NCBI GenBank assembly: GCA_025934635.1
Contig: JAICWX010000076.1
Location: 1 to 30,911, forward strand
Reading direction: 5' to 3'
DNA: 30,911 bases
Source: Streptosporangiaceae bacterium
GTDB taxonomy: Bacteria > Actinomycetota > Actinomycetes > Streptosporangiales > Streptosporangiaceae
The number at the start of each line of letters is the position of its first letter. Position 1 is the first letter of the stretch. The notes below the pieces were generated by a model. The model ran no database searches. It was given only the letters and a program-made list of their open reading frames with translations, and was not told the origin of the DNA. The position numbers and the translations under genes are program-made. Positions 21,729 to 30,911 of the stretch are shown piece by piece.

Positions 21729-24542
21729 TTAGCCGGCGACGGGGAGGCGGGGGCCGGCTAGGCGGACCTTGGCGCGGATGCGGTCGCCCTCGGGGTGGTC
21801 GATCGCGTCGAACGTGCGCAGCGACTGCATCCAGGCCCAGCGGGCGGCGTCCTGGTCGCCCGCGCTGGCGTGGACGTCGCCGAGGCGGTCGAGGATGCCC
21901 GCCTCGTTGAACCGGTCGGCGGTCTCCCGGGCCAGCCCGAGCGACCGCTCGTAGCAGGTGACGGAGCGCCGGTGGTCGCCGAGCTGGTGGTAGACGTAGC
22001 CGAGGCTGTCCCAGGAAGAGGACTCCCAGGTGCGTTCGCCGGCGGCCTTGCTCCGGGCCAGGGCCTGGCCGCAGTAGCGGATGGCCTGCGAGTAGTTCCC
22101 GATCCGGGCGTGGCAGTAGCCGACGTCGCCCAGGCTCATGATCTCCATGCTCCGGTCGGCGGAGGCCCAGGACAGCTGGAGCGCCCGCTCGGCGTGGCCG
22201 AGCATGTCGCCGTGGCGCTGCTCCAGCTCGGCGATCCAGGCCAGCGAGCTGTACGCCATCACCTGGGTGCGGCCGTAGCCGCCGTTCCCGTCCAGCATGC
22301 GCAGGGCGGTGTTGATGAGGGGCACCGCCTCCGGGTGGCGCCCGGACCGGGCGTAGCCAAGTCCCAGCAGGACCAGGCCATGGGCCTCGCCGGCCGTGTC
22401 GCCGGCCCGGCGGGCGGCCTCCAGTCCGGCCTGGCACGCCGTGGCCTGGTCGCTCCACAGGCCGCGGCGCAGCAGGAAGGCGCTGAGCGCCCAGGCGAGC
22501 CGCCAGGCGTGGCCGGCCCGCCCCGAGCCGGCCGCCAGCGTGACGGCGCCGAGCAGGCCGGCCCGCTCGGCGGTGAACCAGGCCAGCGCCTCCTCGGTGG
22601 TGGCGGGCCTGCTCAGCGCGGCCGCCGGCGCCGGGTCCGGCGCGGCCGGGGCGAAGAACGGCTCGATCAGGGTCGCGGCGGTGCAGGCGGCGTACAGGCA
22701 GTAGTCGAGGAACCGGCTCACGGCGGCCTGGCGGGTCGCCTCGTCCTCACAGGCCTGCGCCTGCTCGGCGGCGTAGGCGCGGAGCAGGTCGTGACAGGCG
22801 TACCGGCCGGGACGCTGCTCGGCCAGCAGGTACCCGCGGGTCAGCTCGGCCAGCAGGCCGCGGGCCCGGTCCGGCGCGATCCCGGCCAGGCTGGCCGCGG
22901 CGCCGACCGTGATGTCGGGCCCGGGGTGCAGGCCGAGCAGCCGGAAGAGCCGGGCCGCGCCGTCGCTGAGTGCCTGGTACGAGCAGGAGAACACGGCCCG
23001 GACGTCGGTGGCCGCGTCCCCGATCTCGAACGGGTCGAGCACGTTCCCGGCCTCGCGCAGGTCGGCCGCGACGGCCGCGAGCGGGAAGGACGGGCTGGCG
23101 GCAGCCCGGGCGGCGGTGATGGTGAGGGCCAGCGGCAGCCGCGCGCAGCCGGCGATGATCTCCTCGACCGCGTCCGGCTCGCGGCTGACCCGGCTGGCAC
23201 CCAGCCGGCGGGAAAGCAGCTCGCGGGCCTCCCCCGGGGGCAGCAGGTCCAGGTGCAGCGGGTGCGCACCCTGGCCGGCGACCAGGCCGGTCAGGTGACT
23301 GCGGCTGGTCACGATGGCCAGGCAGCCGGGCGAGCCGGGCAGCAGCGGGCGCACCTGCTCGGCGTCCCGCGCGTTGTCGAGCAGGACCAGGACCCGCCGG
23401 CCCGCCAGCAGGCTGCGGTACAGCGCCACCTGGTCCTCCAGCCGGGCCGGGATGCGCTCCGCCGGCACCGCGAGGGCGTCCAGGAAGCCGCGCAGCGCCT
23501 GCCCGGCGTCGGCCGCCGGGCCGGCCGGGTCGAACCCGCGCAGGTTGACGTACAGCTGCCCGCCGGGGAAGTGCGCGGCCACGCGGTGCGCCCAGTGCAC
23601 CGCCAGGGTCGTCTTGCCCACCCCGGCGGTCCCGGCGATGACCGAGATGACGGCACCGGCGTCCGGCTCCGGCAGGATCGCGTCCAGGCTGGCCAGCTCG
23701 GCGCCGCGCCCGGCGAAGGCGGCCACCGGCGGCGGCAGCTGGGCCGGGTCGAAGGCGGCGGGAGGCTGATCGGCGGCCCGCAGCAGGACGGCCGACGCCG
23801 GGGCCGGCGCGTCCAGCGACGAGTCCTGGCGCAGGATCGCGGTCTCCAGGTCGCGCAGTGCCTGGCCGGGCACCAGCCCGAGCTCGTCGGCCAGGGTGCC
23901 GCGCAGCCGCTGGTAGGCGGCCAGCGCGTCGGCCTGCCGCCCGCTGCGGTAGAGCGCCGTCATCAGCTGCGCGTAGACCTGCTCGTCGAGCGGGTGGGCG
24001 GCCGTCATCTGCTCGAGTTCGGTGATCAGCTGCCGGTGCTCCCCGGCGGCCAGCCTGGCCTCGGACAGCGCCCGCCTGATCCGCTCGGCCAGCAGCTCGA
24101 GGCGGCCCGCCTGCTCCTCCAGCCAGGCCAGCCCGGTGACGTCGGCCAGCGGCCGGCCGCGCCACAGGGCCAGCGCCGCCCGCAGGTCGCTGGCCCCGCG
24201 GACCGGGTCGGCGGCCTGAGCGCCCTGCCGCAGCAGCCGCTCGGCCAGCCAGACGTCGGTGCCGTCGTCGCCGACCTCCAGCCGGTAACCCGGCGGCCGG
24301 CCGACGATGGCGTTCTTGTTCCCCAGCAGTGTCCGCAGGTACGACACGTGACTCTGCAGGGTGTTCCGGACCGTCGACGGCGCGGTCTCGCCCCAGACCG
24401 CGTCGACCAGGCGCCCGACGCTGACGACTTCGCCGCCGTGCAGGGCCAGGGTGGCCAGCACGGCCTTACGCCGCAAGCCGCTGACCATCCGGGCCTCGCC
24501 ATCCACCATGACATCGACCGGCCCAAGGAGTCGAATTCGCAT
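21729..24542 (-). CDS. AfsR-like SARP-STAND transcriptional regulator (BTAD, NB-ARC, TPR)
   Basis: 937 residues from ATG 24542 (MRIRLLGPVDV), preceded at five bases by GGGAG. The OmpR/PhoB-type DNA-binding domain is at about 1-90 (LRRKAVLATLALHGGEVVSVGRLVDAVWG, TVRNTLQSHVSYLR). The BTAD helical domain is at about 95-245 (WLEEQAGRLELLAERIRRAL, ADELGLVPGQALRDLE). The NB-ARC ATPase has Walker A GTAGVGKTT near 305 and VLVLLDNARDAEQVRPLLPG. The C-terminal TPR-like repeats run from about 680 (ALARSKAAGERTWESSSWDSLGYVYHQLG). Proteins of this design, such as AfsR of Streptomyces, activate secondary-metabolism genes and can be controlled by phosphorylation and nucleotide. The upstream region contains three GTTCCA direct repeats at helical spacing. 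Confidence 0.95.
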   Translation of the reverse strand: MRIRLLGPVDVMVDGEARMVSGLRRKAVLATLALHGGEVVSVGRLVDAVWGETAPSTVRNTLQSHVSYLRTLLGNKNAIVGRPPGYRLEVGDDGTDVWLAERLLRQGAQAADPVRGASDLRAALALWRGRPLADVTGLAWLEEQAGRLELLAERIRRALSEARLAAGEHRQLITELEQMTAAHPLDEQVYAQLMTALYRSGRQADALAAYQRLRGTLADELGLVPGQALRDLETAILRQDSSLDAPAPASAVLLRAADQPPAAFDPAQLPPPVAAFAGRGAELASLDAILPEPDAGAVISVIAGTAGVGKTTLAVHWAHRVAAHFPGGQLYVNLRGFDPAGPAADAGQALRGFLDALAVPAERIPARLEDQVALYRSLLAGRRVLVLLDNARDAEQVRPLLPGSPGCLAIVTSRSHLTGLVAGQGAHPLHLDLLPPGEARELLSRRLGASRVSREPDAVEEIIAGCARLPLALTITAARAAASPSFPLAAVAADLREAGNVLDPFEIGDAATDVRAVFSCSYQALSDGAARLFRLLGLHPGPDITVGAAASLAGIAPDRARGLLAELTRGYLLAEQRPGRYACHDLLRAYAAEQAQACEDEATRQAAVSRFLDYCLYAACTAATLIEPFFAPAAPDPAPAAALSRPATTEEALAWFTAERAGLLGAVTLAAGSGRAGHAWRLAWALSAFLLRRGLWSDQATACQAGLEAARRAGDTAGEAHGLVLLGLGYARSGRHPEAVPLINTALRMLDGNGGYGRTQVMAYSSLAWIAELEQRHGDMLGHAERALQLSWASADRSMEIMSLGDVGYCHARIGNYSQAIRYCGQALARSKAAGERTWESSSWDSLGYVYHQLGDHRRSVTCYERSLGLARETADRFNEAGILDRLGDVHASAGDQDAARWAWMQSLRTFDAIDHPEGDRIRAKVRLAGPRLPVAG

Positions 24543-24982
24543 GACGCTCCCGTTTCTCATGCGCAACAAAAAGAGTATTTCCCCTGCCTCCAGAAACGGG
24601 ACGCGTTGTTCCCCGGTTCAGCGCATCTCAGTATTTTTACCGGTACGTCTCAGGATGTGATAAGGTTCCACGCCGTTCCATCCCCGTTCCACCAGGCACT
24701 ATGTAGGGGAACGTGACACCCGGGCCGTTCCGCGGCGCATTCCGGGCAGGCGCTGGCAGGATGGCGGAAACCAGCCCCGTTCGGGCCTATGGAAAGCCGG
24801 AGTACGGCGGGCTGCGGCTTTGTTCCGCGTGACCACGACGGTCCGGTACCGGAGAATTTTAGGTATGGGCATAGGCATTACGACAGATGTCGCCGTAGTG
24901 ACCCCCGCGGGACCATTAGTCTGTGTAACTGTGCACACCCCGCGAACACGGGGTTCCGGTACGTATTGGGGGGAGACGGCCG
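24543..24982. other. Divergent regulatory region between the AfsR-like and STAND ATPase genes
   Basis: 440 bp without a gene. It contains the GTTCCA direct repeats, a local AT-rich segment (24570-24660), and a small hairpin CCCCG-CGAACA-CGGGG (24937-24952) just before the ribosome binding site of the rightward gene. Promoters for both genes must lie here; no clear -35/-10 pair is evident. Confidence 0.5.
24665..24691. promoter_or_regulatory. Three GTTCCA direct repeats (SARP/AfsR-box candidate)
   Basis: GTTCCA at 24665, 24675 and 24686, i.e. periods of 10 and 11 bp, with a fourth GTTCC at 24727. SARP and AfsR/PhoP proteins bind direct repeats at about 11-bp spacing, often GTTCAC-like. The site is about 125 bp upstream of the AfsR-like start. 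Confidence 0.5.
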
Positions 24983-26122
24983 ATGTCAGGCGCGCCAGGA
25001 CCCGACGGCCTGGCGGGCACCCCGGATCCCGGCTTCGTCGGCCGGGCGGCCGAGGTGGCCTTGGTCCGGCGCCTGATCGGCGGCGCCCGGCTGGTCACCG
25101 TGACCGGGCTGCCCGGGGTGGGCAAGACCGCGGTCGGCCTGGCGGCGGCGGCCGCCGCGGCTGGCAGCTTCGCCGACGGCAGCCTGCTGCTGCGGCTCGA
25201 CCCGCTGCGGGACGAGGCGCTGCTGCCGCACACGATCGCGGCGGCGCTGCAGCTGCCTGACGACTTCACCCGCGGCAGCCTGCCGGTGCTGGCCGAGCAG
25301 CTGGGCGACCGGCACCTGCTGCTCGTCCTGGATACCTGCGAGCACCTGCTGGGCGCGTGTGCCTCACTGATCGCGGCGCTGCTGCCGGCCTGCCCCAAGC
25401 TGCAGGTCCTGGCGACCAGCCGGGAACCGCTGCGGGTACCGGGCGAGGCCACGGCGGCGGTCCGCCCGCTGCGGCTGGCGGACGCGGTGGACCTGTTCGG
25501 GCGGCGGGCGGAGCGGGCCGGGGTGGTGCTCGCGCCCGAGCACCGGGCCACCGTGGCCTCGCTCTGCGTGCAGCTGGACAAGCTGCCGCTGGCCATCGGG
25601 CTGGCCGCGGGCCGGCTGGCCGAGCCGATGCGCGACGACACGGGCCGGCCGCTGGCCCGGCCCATGACCAAGCCGCTGGCCCAGCGGCTGACCGAGCTGC
25701 TGGCCGAGCTGGAGACGGGCGACGACATACTCGACGGCGACGGCGAGCCGGGCCGGCACCAGACGATGCGGGCGGCGATCGGCTGGAGCCACGAGCTGTG
25801 CACCCCGTCCGAGCGGCTGCTGTGGGCCAGGCTCTCGGTCTTCACCGAGCGGTTCACCCGGGCGGACGCGCAGGACGTCTGCGCCAGCGGGCAGCTGCCG
25901 GCCGAGGTTGTGGCGGCCGGCCTGAGCCTGCTGGCCGAACGGTCGGTCCTGCTGGCCAGCCAGCAGCCCGACGGGAGCCCGGGCTACGTGCTCCCGGCCA
26001 CGGTGCGGGCCTACGGCCGCCGGATGCTGCGCCGCCTGGGCCAGGAAGAGGAGTTCACCGGCCGGTATCAGCGCTGGCAGGACGGCCGGCGACGGCAGCA
26101 CGACGCGCCCGCCGGCAAGTAG
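24983..26122 (+). CDS. Stand-alone STAND (NB-ARC-like) ATPase without output domain
   Basis: 379 residues; GGGGGGAG seven bases upstream fixes the start. FVGRAAEVALVRRLI is the usual entry to the ATPase module, then Walker A VTGLPGVGKT (about 39-48), Walker B LLVLDTCEHLL (about 112-122), sensor LATSREPLRVPGE and KLPLAIGLAAGRL. The winged-helix part is [13 protein letters not shown]. It ends right after this part, at PAGK: neither TPR repeats nor a LuxR helix-turn-helix are present, unlike the related 793-residue regulator encoded downstream, with which it aligns over the whole ATPase module. It could be a truncated duplicate or a functional partner that joins or titrates the larger STAND proteins. 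The frame is intact with no sign of decay. Confidence 0.87.
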   Translation: MSGAPGPDGLAGTPDPGFVGRAAEVALVRRLIGGARLVTVTGLPGVGKTAVGLAAAAAAAGSFADGSLLLRLDPLRDEALLPHTIAAALQLPDDFTRGSLPVLAEQLGDRHLLLVLDTCEHLLGACASLIAALLPACPKLQVLATSREPLRVPGEATAAVRPLRLADAVDLFGRRAERAGVVLAPEHRATVASLCVQLDKLPLAIGLAAGRLAEPMRDDTGRPLARPMTKPLAQRLTELLAELETGDDILDGDGEPGRHQTMRAAIGWSHELCTPSERLLWARLSVFTERFTRADAQDVCASGQLPAEVVAAGLSLLAERSVLLASQQPDGSPGYVLPATVRAYGRRMLRRLGQEEEFTGRYQRWQDGRRRQHDAPAGK

Positions 26123-26206
26123 GACCGGCCAGTAAACGCGACGTTTTCCGATCCGGGCGGCGCCGGGAACTTCGAGCGTTCGCGCAACAGGTTGTGGTTG
26201 GTTGAC

Positions 26207-26212
26207 TACAAT
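26207..26212 (+). promoter_or_regulatory. -10 element TACAAT before the SpoIIE phosphatase gene
   Basis: TACAAT is one base off the consensus TATAAT and lies in an AT-rich island. The -35 at 17 bp (GCAACA) is weak. Transcription would start near 26219, just ahead of the GGAG ribosome binding site. TTGA and TCAA around it form a small inverted repeat. It suggests that the phosphatase and LuxR genes have their own promoter. Confidence 0.45.
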
Positions 26213-26241
26213 CAATTGCGTTCCCTCCCGGAGATTCCACC

Positions 26242-27042
26242 ATGACCTTTCCGACCTCGACACATGTCGGTCGGCTGTTTGTCGAGTCACGCCACCGGCC
26301 TGCTACCCAGGGCGGCGGCGGTGATATCCACGACGTGATGGCCACCCCGTTCGGTGTCAGGCTGCTCGTCGGTGACGTGATGGGTACCGGCGCGCCCGCC
26401 AACCGGACCGGCCTGACCGTGCTGAACGCCTGGCGCGACCTGGCCTTCACCGAGCCCAGCCTGGCCGGCATCGCGGTCCGGCTGCACGCCCTGATCGCCC
26501 GTTCCCAGCACCCGGAGCGATTCGTCACCGCGCTGCTGGCGAACTTCCCGTCCCCGGACGAGCCCGGTACCGGCGGCACCGGCGTGGACAGCGCTGTCCT
26601 GGACGGTGCTGACCTGGGCGGGGACGAGCCGTCCGCGGACGCCGGCTCCTGGGCCGAGCTGGTCTGCTGCGGGCACCCGCCGCCGATGCTGCTGCGCGGC
26701 GGTTCGGCGGCGTTCGTGACGCCGTATGCCGCGCCGCCGCTCGGCCTGCTCGACCTGGCCGAGGGGTGGTGCCGGGCCAGCATGATCCCGGTCGGCGACG
26801 GGGACCAGCTGCTCCTCTACACCGACGGCGTCTCCGAGGCCCGGGACGCGGCAGGCCGGTTCTTCCCGCTCGCGCAGGTCATGGCCGAAGCTCTGCGCCT
26901 GGCCGGCTGCGCCGGGGGCGGCCGGGACGGGGGCGGCCAGGCCGGGGGGGAACTGCTGGACGTGCTGGCGGCCAGGCTGGAGGAGCACGTCGGCGACCGC
27001 GGCGGCGACGATATTCTCCTGCTGCTCGTGACGATGCGCTAA
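26242..27042 (+). CDS. Stand-alone SpoIIE-type PP2C phosphatase
   Basis: 266 residues; GGAG lies eight bases before ATG. Only the phosphatase domain is present: GGDIHDV (metal Asp), LVGDVMGTG, VCCGHPPPMLL, LLLYTDGVSEARD and GGDDILLLLV, with all metal-binding acidic residues retained. Two inserts rich in Gly, Asp and Ser (about 100-125 and 220-235) are variable. No sensor or kinase domain is attached, so activity must be set by expression or partners. In actinomycetes such enzymes reverse phosphorylation of anti-anti-sigma proteins. Its position between a STAND ATPase and a LuxR-STAND regulator is suggestive of one signalling unit; no antagonist gene is adjacent. Substrate unknown. Confidence 0.9.
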   Translation: MTFPTSTHVGRLFVESRHRPATQGGGGDIHDVMATPFGVRLLVGDVMGTGAPANRTGLTVLNAWRDLAFTEPSLAGIAVRLHALIARSQHPERFVTALLANFPSPDEPGTGGTGVDSAVLDGADLGGDEPSADAGSWAELVCCGHPPPMLLRGGSAAFVTPYAAPPLGLLDLAEGWCRASMIPVGDGDQLLLYTDGVSEARDAAGRFFPLAQVMAEALRLAGCAGGGRDGGGQAGGELLDVLAARLEEHVGDRGGDDILLLLVTMR

Positions 27043-27106
27043 TCCGCAGGTGCCTGATAGCGTGCGTGTATACCAACCAGCTGTCCTGACCCGCGGCGAG
27101 GATGGC

Positions 27107-29488
27107 ATGCCCCTAGGATTAACCAGGCAACGCCCCGGTGAGCTCCCCCTCGAAGTCACCGGTTTCGTCGGGCGTTCATGCGAGCTGGCCGAGCTGACCG
27201 GCCTGCTGCGCACTGCCCGGCTGGTGACCGTCACCGGCCCTGGTGGCGTGGGGAAGACGCGCGTCGCGCTGCGCGCGGTAGCCCAGCTAACCCAGGATCA
27301 GTCAGCAGGGACCGGGCTGGCCCGCGAGTTCCCCGACGGCATCTGGCTGGTCGAGCTGTCCGGCCTGCACGATCCCGAGCTGCTGGCGGACACCGTGGCC
27401 ACCGGCCTCGGGCTGGCCGGGAACGAGAACCACTCACAGCTCGACGCGATCCTGGATCACCTGCGCGACCAGCGGCTGCTGCTGATCCTGGACACCTGCG
27501 AGCACCTGATCGACGCGTGCGCCATGCTGGCCGACATCTTGCTCCGGGCCACCCCGGTCACGGTGCTCGCCACCAGCAGGCAGCCGCTGGCCGTGCCGGG
27601 CGAGCACACCTGCGCGATCCCGCCGCTGCCGGTGCCTGACCCGCGCGCCCGTCACGCGGGCGACGGGGACGCGGTAGAGCTGTTCGCCCAGTGCGCGGCG
27701 GCCGCGGTGCCCGGGTTCGCCGTCACCGACGCCAACCGGGCCTGCGTGATCAGGCTGTGCCGGCGCCTGGACGGGGTGCCGCTGGCCATCGAGCTGGCCA
27801 CCGTGCGGCTGCGGGCCATCCCGCTCGAGCAGCTGGTCGACCGGCTCGAGGACCGCTTCCGGCTGCTGGCCGGCGGGCGCCGGGCGGCCCTGCCGCACCA
27901 TCAGACGATCCGGGCGGCCACCGAGTGGAGCTACGACCTGTGCTCGCCCGCCGAGCAGCTGCTCTGGGCGCGGCTGTCGGTGTTCGCCGGCTCGTTCGAC
28001 GTCGAGGCGGCCGAGCAGGTGTGCGCCGACGAGCGCCTCGACGACCGGGACGTGCTCCCCACGCTGATCGGCCTGGTCGACAAGTCCGTCGTGCTCCGGG
28101 TGGACATGCAGGGCACCGACGGCGACGGCACGCGGTACCTGCTGCTCGACACGATCAGGGAATTCGGCGTCGAGAAGCTGGCCGCGCGGGGGGAGGAGGA
28201 GATGGTCCGCCAGCGGCACCTGCGCCACTACTGCGGCCTGGCCACCTACCTGGGCGAGAACCCGCTGGCCGAGGACCAGGTGGCGCGCTATCGCCAGCTG
28301 CGGCTGGCACACGCCGAGCTGCGGGCCGCGCTCGAATACGCGCTGGCCGCGCCCGGCCGGCCGCGGGACGCGGCGACCATGGCCATCTCGCTCGACGGGT
28401 ACTGGCAGATGTCGAGCACGCCCGGCGAGGGGCGGCACTGGCTGGGCAAGGTCCTGCCGCGGCTCGGCGAGCTGTCCCGCGGCCGGGCGCTGGCCCTGAT
28501 CATCGACGGCTACCTGGCCTGCCTGCAGGACGACGTCCCGGCCGGGCTGGCCGAGCTGCAGCAGGGGATCGCGCTGGCCGAGGAGCGCGGCGACGACCGC
28601 ATCCGGACCCGCGGCTACCTGAACCTCACCATGGCCCTGGCCCTGGCCGGCCGTTACGAGGAGGCGGCCCGGGCGGGCGGCACCGCTTACGAGCAGGCCC
28701 TGGCGGCGGGCGACACCTCCATGCTCATCGTGCTCGACTCGCACGTCGGGTACCTCAACATGCTGGCCGGGCGGGTGGAAGAGGGCCTGATCCGGTGCCG
28801 CAGCGGGCTGGGCCGGCTCGGGCCGGACAGCGGCGAGCGCTGGCAGCAGAGCTACCTGCTGCTGCTCGAGGGCATCTGCCTGTTCCTGCTGGGCGATCTC
28901 GGCGCGAGCGCCGGGGCGTTCCGCACCGCGCTGGCCATGAAGCACGAGATCGCCGACACCATGGGCATGGGCTACGCGCTGGAAGGAACCGCCTGGCTGG
29001 CCGCGGCCCAGCAGCGCTGCACCCGGGCCGCCTGGCTGCTGGGCGCGGCCGAGGGCCGGTGGCAGCTGGTGGGCGGCCGGCTCGGCCGCAACGCCACCGT
29101 CGAGGCCCTGCACGCGCGGGCCGAGCAGACGGTCCGCGACGCGCTGGGCCCGGAGCGCTACCGCGCGCTGCACGACCAGGGGCAGGGATACCCGCTGGAG
29201 GAGATCGTCCGGCTCGCGGCGCAGGACGCCGACGACCTGCCGCCCGCGCCCGATACCGGCGCCCCGGTGCCCGCGTTCCCCAGCCCGGCCCCGCCCCCGC
29301 CCGCCCTTACCAGCCGCGAGCTCGAGATCGCCAGCCTGGTCGGCGAGGGGCTGTCCAACCGGCAGATCGCCGAGCGGCTGGTCATCTCCAAACGCACCGT
29401 GGACGCGCACATCGAGCACATCTACGGCAAGCTCGGCGTCTCCTCGCGGGTCCAGCTGGCCAGCTGGCTCCGGTCCATCCAGCCGTAG
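27107..29488 (+). CDS. LuxR-family STAND regulator (NB-ARC ATPase, TPR, LuxR helix-turn-helix)
   Basis: 793 residues from ATG 27107, which has GCGAGGA upstream; a GTG at 27050 is in frame but lacks a ribosome binding site. The ATPase module begins [15 protein letters not shown], with Walker [12 protein letters not shown] (about 41-51), Walker [12 protein letters not shown], and [13 protein letters not shown]. The winged-helix region has [16 protein letters not shown]-type helical repeats span about 390-700. The C-terminal LuxR DNA-binding domain is textbook: [20 protein letters not shown] followed by [20 protein letters not shown]. The MalT/LAL class binds DNA after ligand and ATP binding. 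It starts 64 bp after the phosphatase gene and is probably co-transcribed with it. Targets unknown. Confidence 0.94.
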   Translation: MPLGLTRQRPGELPLEVTGFVGRSCELAELTGLLRTARLVTVTGPGGVGKTRVALRAVAQLTQDQSAGTGLAREFPDGIWLVELSGLHDPELLADTVATGLGLAGNENHSQLDAILDHLRDQRLLLILDTCEHLIDACAMLADILLRATPVTVLATSRQPLAVPGEHTCAIPPLPVPDPRARHAGDGDAVELFAQCAAAAVPGFAVTDANRACVIRLCRRLDGVPLAIELATVRLRAIPLEQLVDRLEDRFRLLAGGRRAALPHHQTIRAATEWSYDLCSPAEQLLWARLSVFAGSFDVEAAEQVCADERLDDRDVLPTLIGLVDKSVVLRVDMQGTDGDGTRYLLLDTIREFGVEKLAARGEEEMVRQRHLRHYCGLATYLGENPLAEDQVARYRQLRLAHAELRAALEYALAAPGRPRDAATMAISLDGYWQMSSTPGEGRHWLGKVLPRLGELSRGRALALIIDGYLACLQDDVPAGLAELQQGIALAEERGDDRIRTRGYLNLTMALALAGRYEEAARAGGTAYEQALAAGDTSMLIVLDSHVGYLNMLAGRVEEGLIRCRSGLGRLGPDSGERWQQSYLLLLEGICLFLLGDLGASAGAFRTALAMKHEIADTMGMGYALEGTAWLAAAQQRCTRAAWLLGAAEGRWQLVGGRLGRNATVEALHARAEQTVRDALGPERYRALHDQGQGYPLEEIVRLAAQDADDLPPAPDTGAPVPAFPSPAPPPPALTSRELEIASLVGEGLSNRQIAERLVISKRTVDAHIEHIYGKLGVSSRVQLASWLRSIQP

Positions 29489-29520
29489 CCCGGGCCGCGA
29501 CGGCCGCAGACCGCGAGTTC

Positions 29521-29551
29521 GCCTGCTGTTATCGGCGGGCGGGCGGCAGGC
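29521..29551 (+). terminator. Possible terminator after the LuxR-STAND gene
   Basis: GCCTGCTG and CGGCAGGC pair over eight positions with one G-U wobble and a 15-base loop, between the LuxR gene and pgi. No T-tract. Confidence 0.35.
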
Positions 29552-29634
29552 GCCTACCCAGGCATGAAACTATGCCGGGGGGAAAGCGGAAGGCATACGG
29601 CACGAAGGCAGTACGACACCGAGGAGACGGCGAC

Positions 29635-30911
29635 ATGGCGACACCTGCGCCCGAGCGGAAGGCCTGGCAGGCGCTCAAGCGGCATTACGAGGAGATCGCC
29701 GGGGTCCACCTGCGTGAGCTGTTCGCCTCCGACCCCGGGCGCGGCGAGCGGATGACCGCCGAGGCGGCCGGGCTCTACCTGGACTATTCCAAGAACCGGA
29801 TCACCGACGAGACCCTCGGGCTGCTGATCGCGCTGGCGCAGGAGTCGGGCGTGGCCGAGCGCCGCGACGCCATGTTCCGCGGCGAGCACATCAACGTGTC
29901 CGAGGACCGGGCCGTGCTGCACGTCGCGCTGCGGATGCCGGCCGGCGAGCACCTCGAGGTGGACGGCGCCGACGTGGTCGCCCAGGTGCACGAGGTGCTG
30001 GGCCGGATGGCGGACTTCGCCAGCCGGGTCCGGTCCGGCGAGTGGAAGGGCTATACCGGCAAGCCGATCAAGAACGTGGTCAACGTCGGCATCGGCGGCT
30101 CCGACCTCGGCCCGGTGATGGCGTACGAGGCGCTGCGCCACTACACCACGCGCGACATCACCTTCCGGTTCGTGTCCAACGTGGACTCGACCGACTTCGC
30201 CGAGGCGACCCGCGACCTGGACCCGGAACAGACGCTGTTCATCATCTCGTCCAAGACGTTCGGCACGCTGGAGACGCTGACCAACGCCACCTCGGCGCGG
30301 GACTGGATCACCGCCGCGCTGGGCTCCGAGGACGCGGTGGCCAAGCACTTCGTCGCGGTGTCGACTAACGCCGAGCGGGTCTCGAAGTTCGGCATCGACA
30401 CCGCCAACATGTTCGGCTTCTGGGACTGGGTCGGCGGCCGGTACTCGATGGACTCGGCCATCGGGCTGTCCAACATGATCGCCCTCGGGCCGGACGGCTT
30501 CGGCGAGCTGCTGGCCGGCTTCCACGACATGGACGAGCACTTCCGCACCGCGCCGCTGGAAGCCAACCTGCCGGTGCTGATGGGGCTGCTCGCGTTCTGG
30601 TACCGGGACTTCTTCGGCTGCCAGGCCTACGGGGTGATGCCGTACGAGCAGTACCTCAAGCGGTTCCCGGCCTACCTGCAGCAGCTCACCATGGAGTCCA
30701 ACGGCAAGCACGTCACGCTGACCGGGGAGCACGTCTCTTATGACACCGGCGCGGTCTACTGGGGCGAGCCGGGCACCAACGGCCAGCACAGCTTCTACCA
30801 GCTCATCCACCAGGGGACCACGATCATCCCGGTCGACCTGATCGGGTTCGGCAAGACGCTGAACCCGATCCGCGATCACCATGACATCCTCTCCTCCAAC
30901 GTGTTCGCCCA
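29635..30911 (+). CDS. pgi: Glucose-6-phosphate isomerase, 3' truncated by window
   Basis: Interconverts glucose-6-phosphate and fructose-6-phosphate in glycolysis and gluconeogenesis, cytoplasmic; its product is also the substrate of GlmS encoded 25 kb away. ATG 29635 is preceded by GAGGAG at about eight bases. 425 codons are visible and the frame is open at the edge; the family is usually about 550 residues, so roughly a quarter is missing. Motifs: [51 protein letters not shown] and [19 protein letters not shown]. The last two are PGI active-site signatures. It follows the LuxR-STAND gene by 146 bp and probably has its own promoter. Confidence 0.97.
   Translation, partial: MATPAPERKAWQALKRHYEEIAGVHLRELFASDPGRGERMTAEAAGLYLDYSKNRITDETLGLLIALAQESGVAERRDAMFRGEHINVSEDRAVLHVALRMPAGEHLEVDGADVVAQVHEVLGRMADFASRVRSGEWKGYTGKPIKNVVNVGIGGSDLGPVMAYEALRHYTTRDITFRFVSNVDSTDFAEATRDLDPEQTLFIISSKTFGTLETLTNATSARDWITAALGSEDAVAKHFVAVSTNAERVSKFGIDTANMFGFWDWVGGRYSMDSAIGLSNMIALGPDGFGELLAGFHDMDEHFRTAPLEANLPVLMGLLAFWYRDFFGCQAYGVMPYEQYLKRFPAYLQQLTMESNGKHVTLTGEHVSYDTGAVYWGEPGTNGQHSFYQLIHQGTTIIPVDLIGFGKTLNPIRDHHDILSSNVFA

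Noticed and set aside
21795..24716. Very long plus-strand open frame (about 970 codons)
   Set aside because: Mirror of the AfsR-like gene; Gly/Arg/Gln-rich translation without any motif, caused by third-position GC bias.
27434..29419. Minus-strand open frame of about 660 codons
   Set aside because: Antisense shadow of the LuxR-STAND gene, which has all family motifs.

Overview
The DNA is very GC-rich with strongly third-position-GC-biased genes, GTG/TTG starts, AfsR/SARP-type and LuxR-type STAND regulators, SpoIIE-type phosphatases and an S53 peptidase. This points to an actinomycete (Actinomycetota), probably a filamentous soil organism; genus cannot be fixed from the sequence. It looks like chromosome rich in regulators. 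I see no tRNA, rRNA, CRISPR array, transposase or phage gene.

Layout. 1-1050: 3' part of a SpoIIE-phosphatase/anti-sigma-kinase protein. 827-7412: a glmS operon (glmS plus a small gene upstream) lying between two paralogous membrane diguanylate cyclases (DGC1, DGC2), all on the minus strand. Each cyclase gene carries a duplicated upstream regulatory module which, on the opposite strand, leads into tiny six-codon ORFs of the form MRxxWx with strong ribosome binding sites. 7413-10393: MFS exporter, and divergently a PadR regulator translationally coupled to a membrane protein. 10623-12314: S53 peptidase followed by a large terminator. 12819-15849: DHA2-type drug exporter coupled to a TetR gene, then a second tandem TetR paralogue. 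16074-17799: 30-residue membrane peptide, a duplicated two-hairpin element, and a DUF2254 membrane protein. 17933-20410: YCII/DGPF protein convergent with an ECF42-type sigma factor, which lies behind an enoyl-CoA hydratase. 20457-21317: ppk2. 21729-29488: regulatory island with a large AfsR-like SARP-STAND protein and, divergently, a STAND ATPase without output domain, a stand-alone SpoIIE phosphatase and a LuxR-STAND regulator. 29635-end: pgi, cut by the window edge.

How it fits together. Two themes recur. One is sugar-phosphate/cell-wall precursor supply (glmS, pgi) and polyphosphate metabolism (ppk2) among signalling genes (c-di-GMP synthesis, phosphatase/anti-sigma switching, STAND regulators). 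The other is self-regulated transporter or enzyme cassettes (PadR, TetR, ECF42).

The most unusual material is non-coding or nearly so: (i) the duplicated module beside the diguanylate cyclases, with a hairpin showing a compensatory change, a TAAA-N15-GATTA promoter-like pattern, a BldD-box-like core and the MRxxWx mini-ORFs; (ii) a 56-bp double-palindrome repeat present twice, 8.9 kb apart; (iii) a tandem duplicated pair of hairpins upstream of the DUF2254 gene; (iv) a 32-bp near-perfect palindrome inside the start of the first TetR gene; (v) three GTTCCA direct repeats at helical spacing upstream of the AfsR-like gene.
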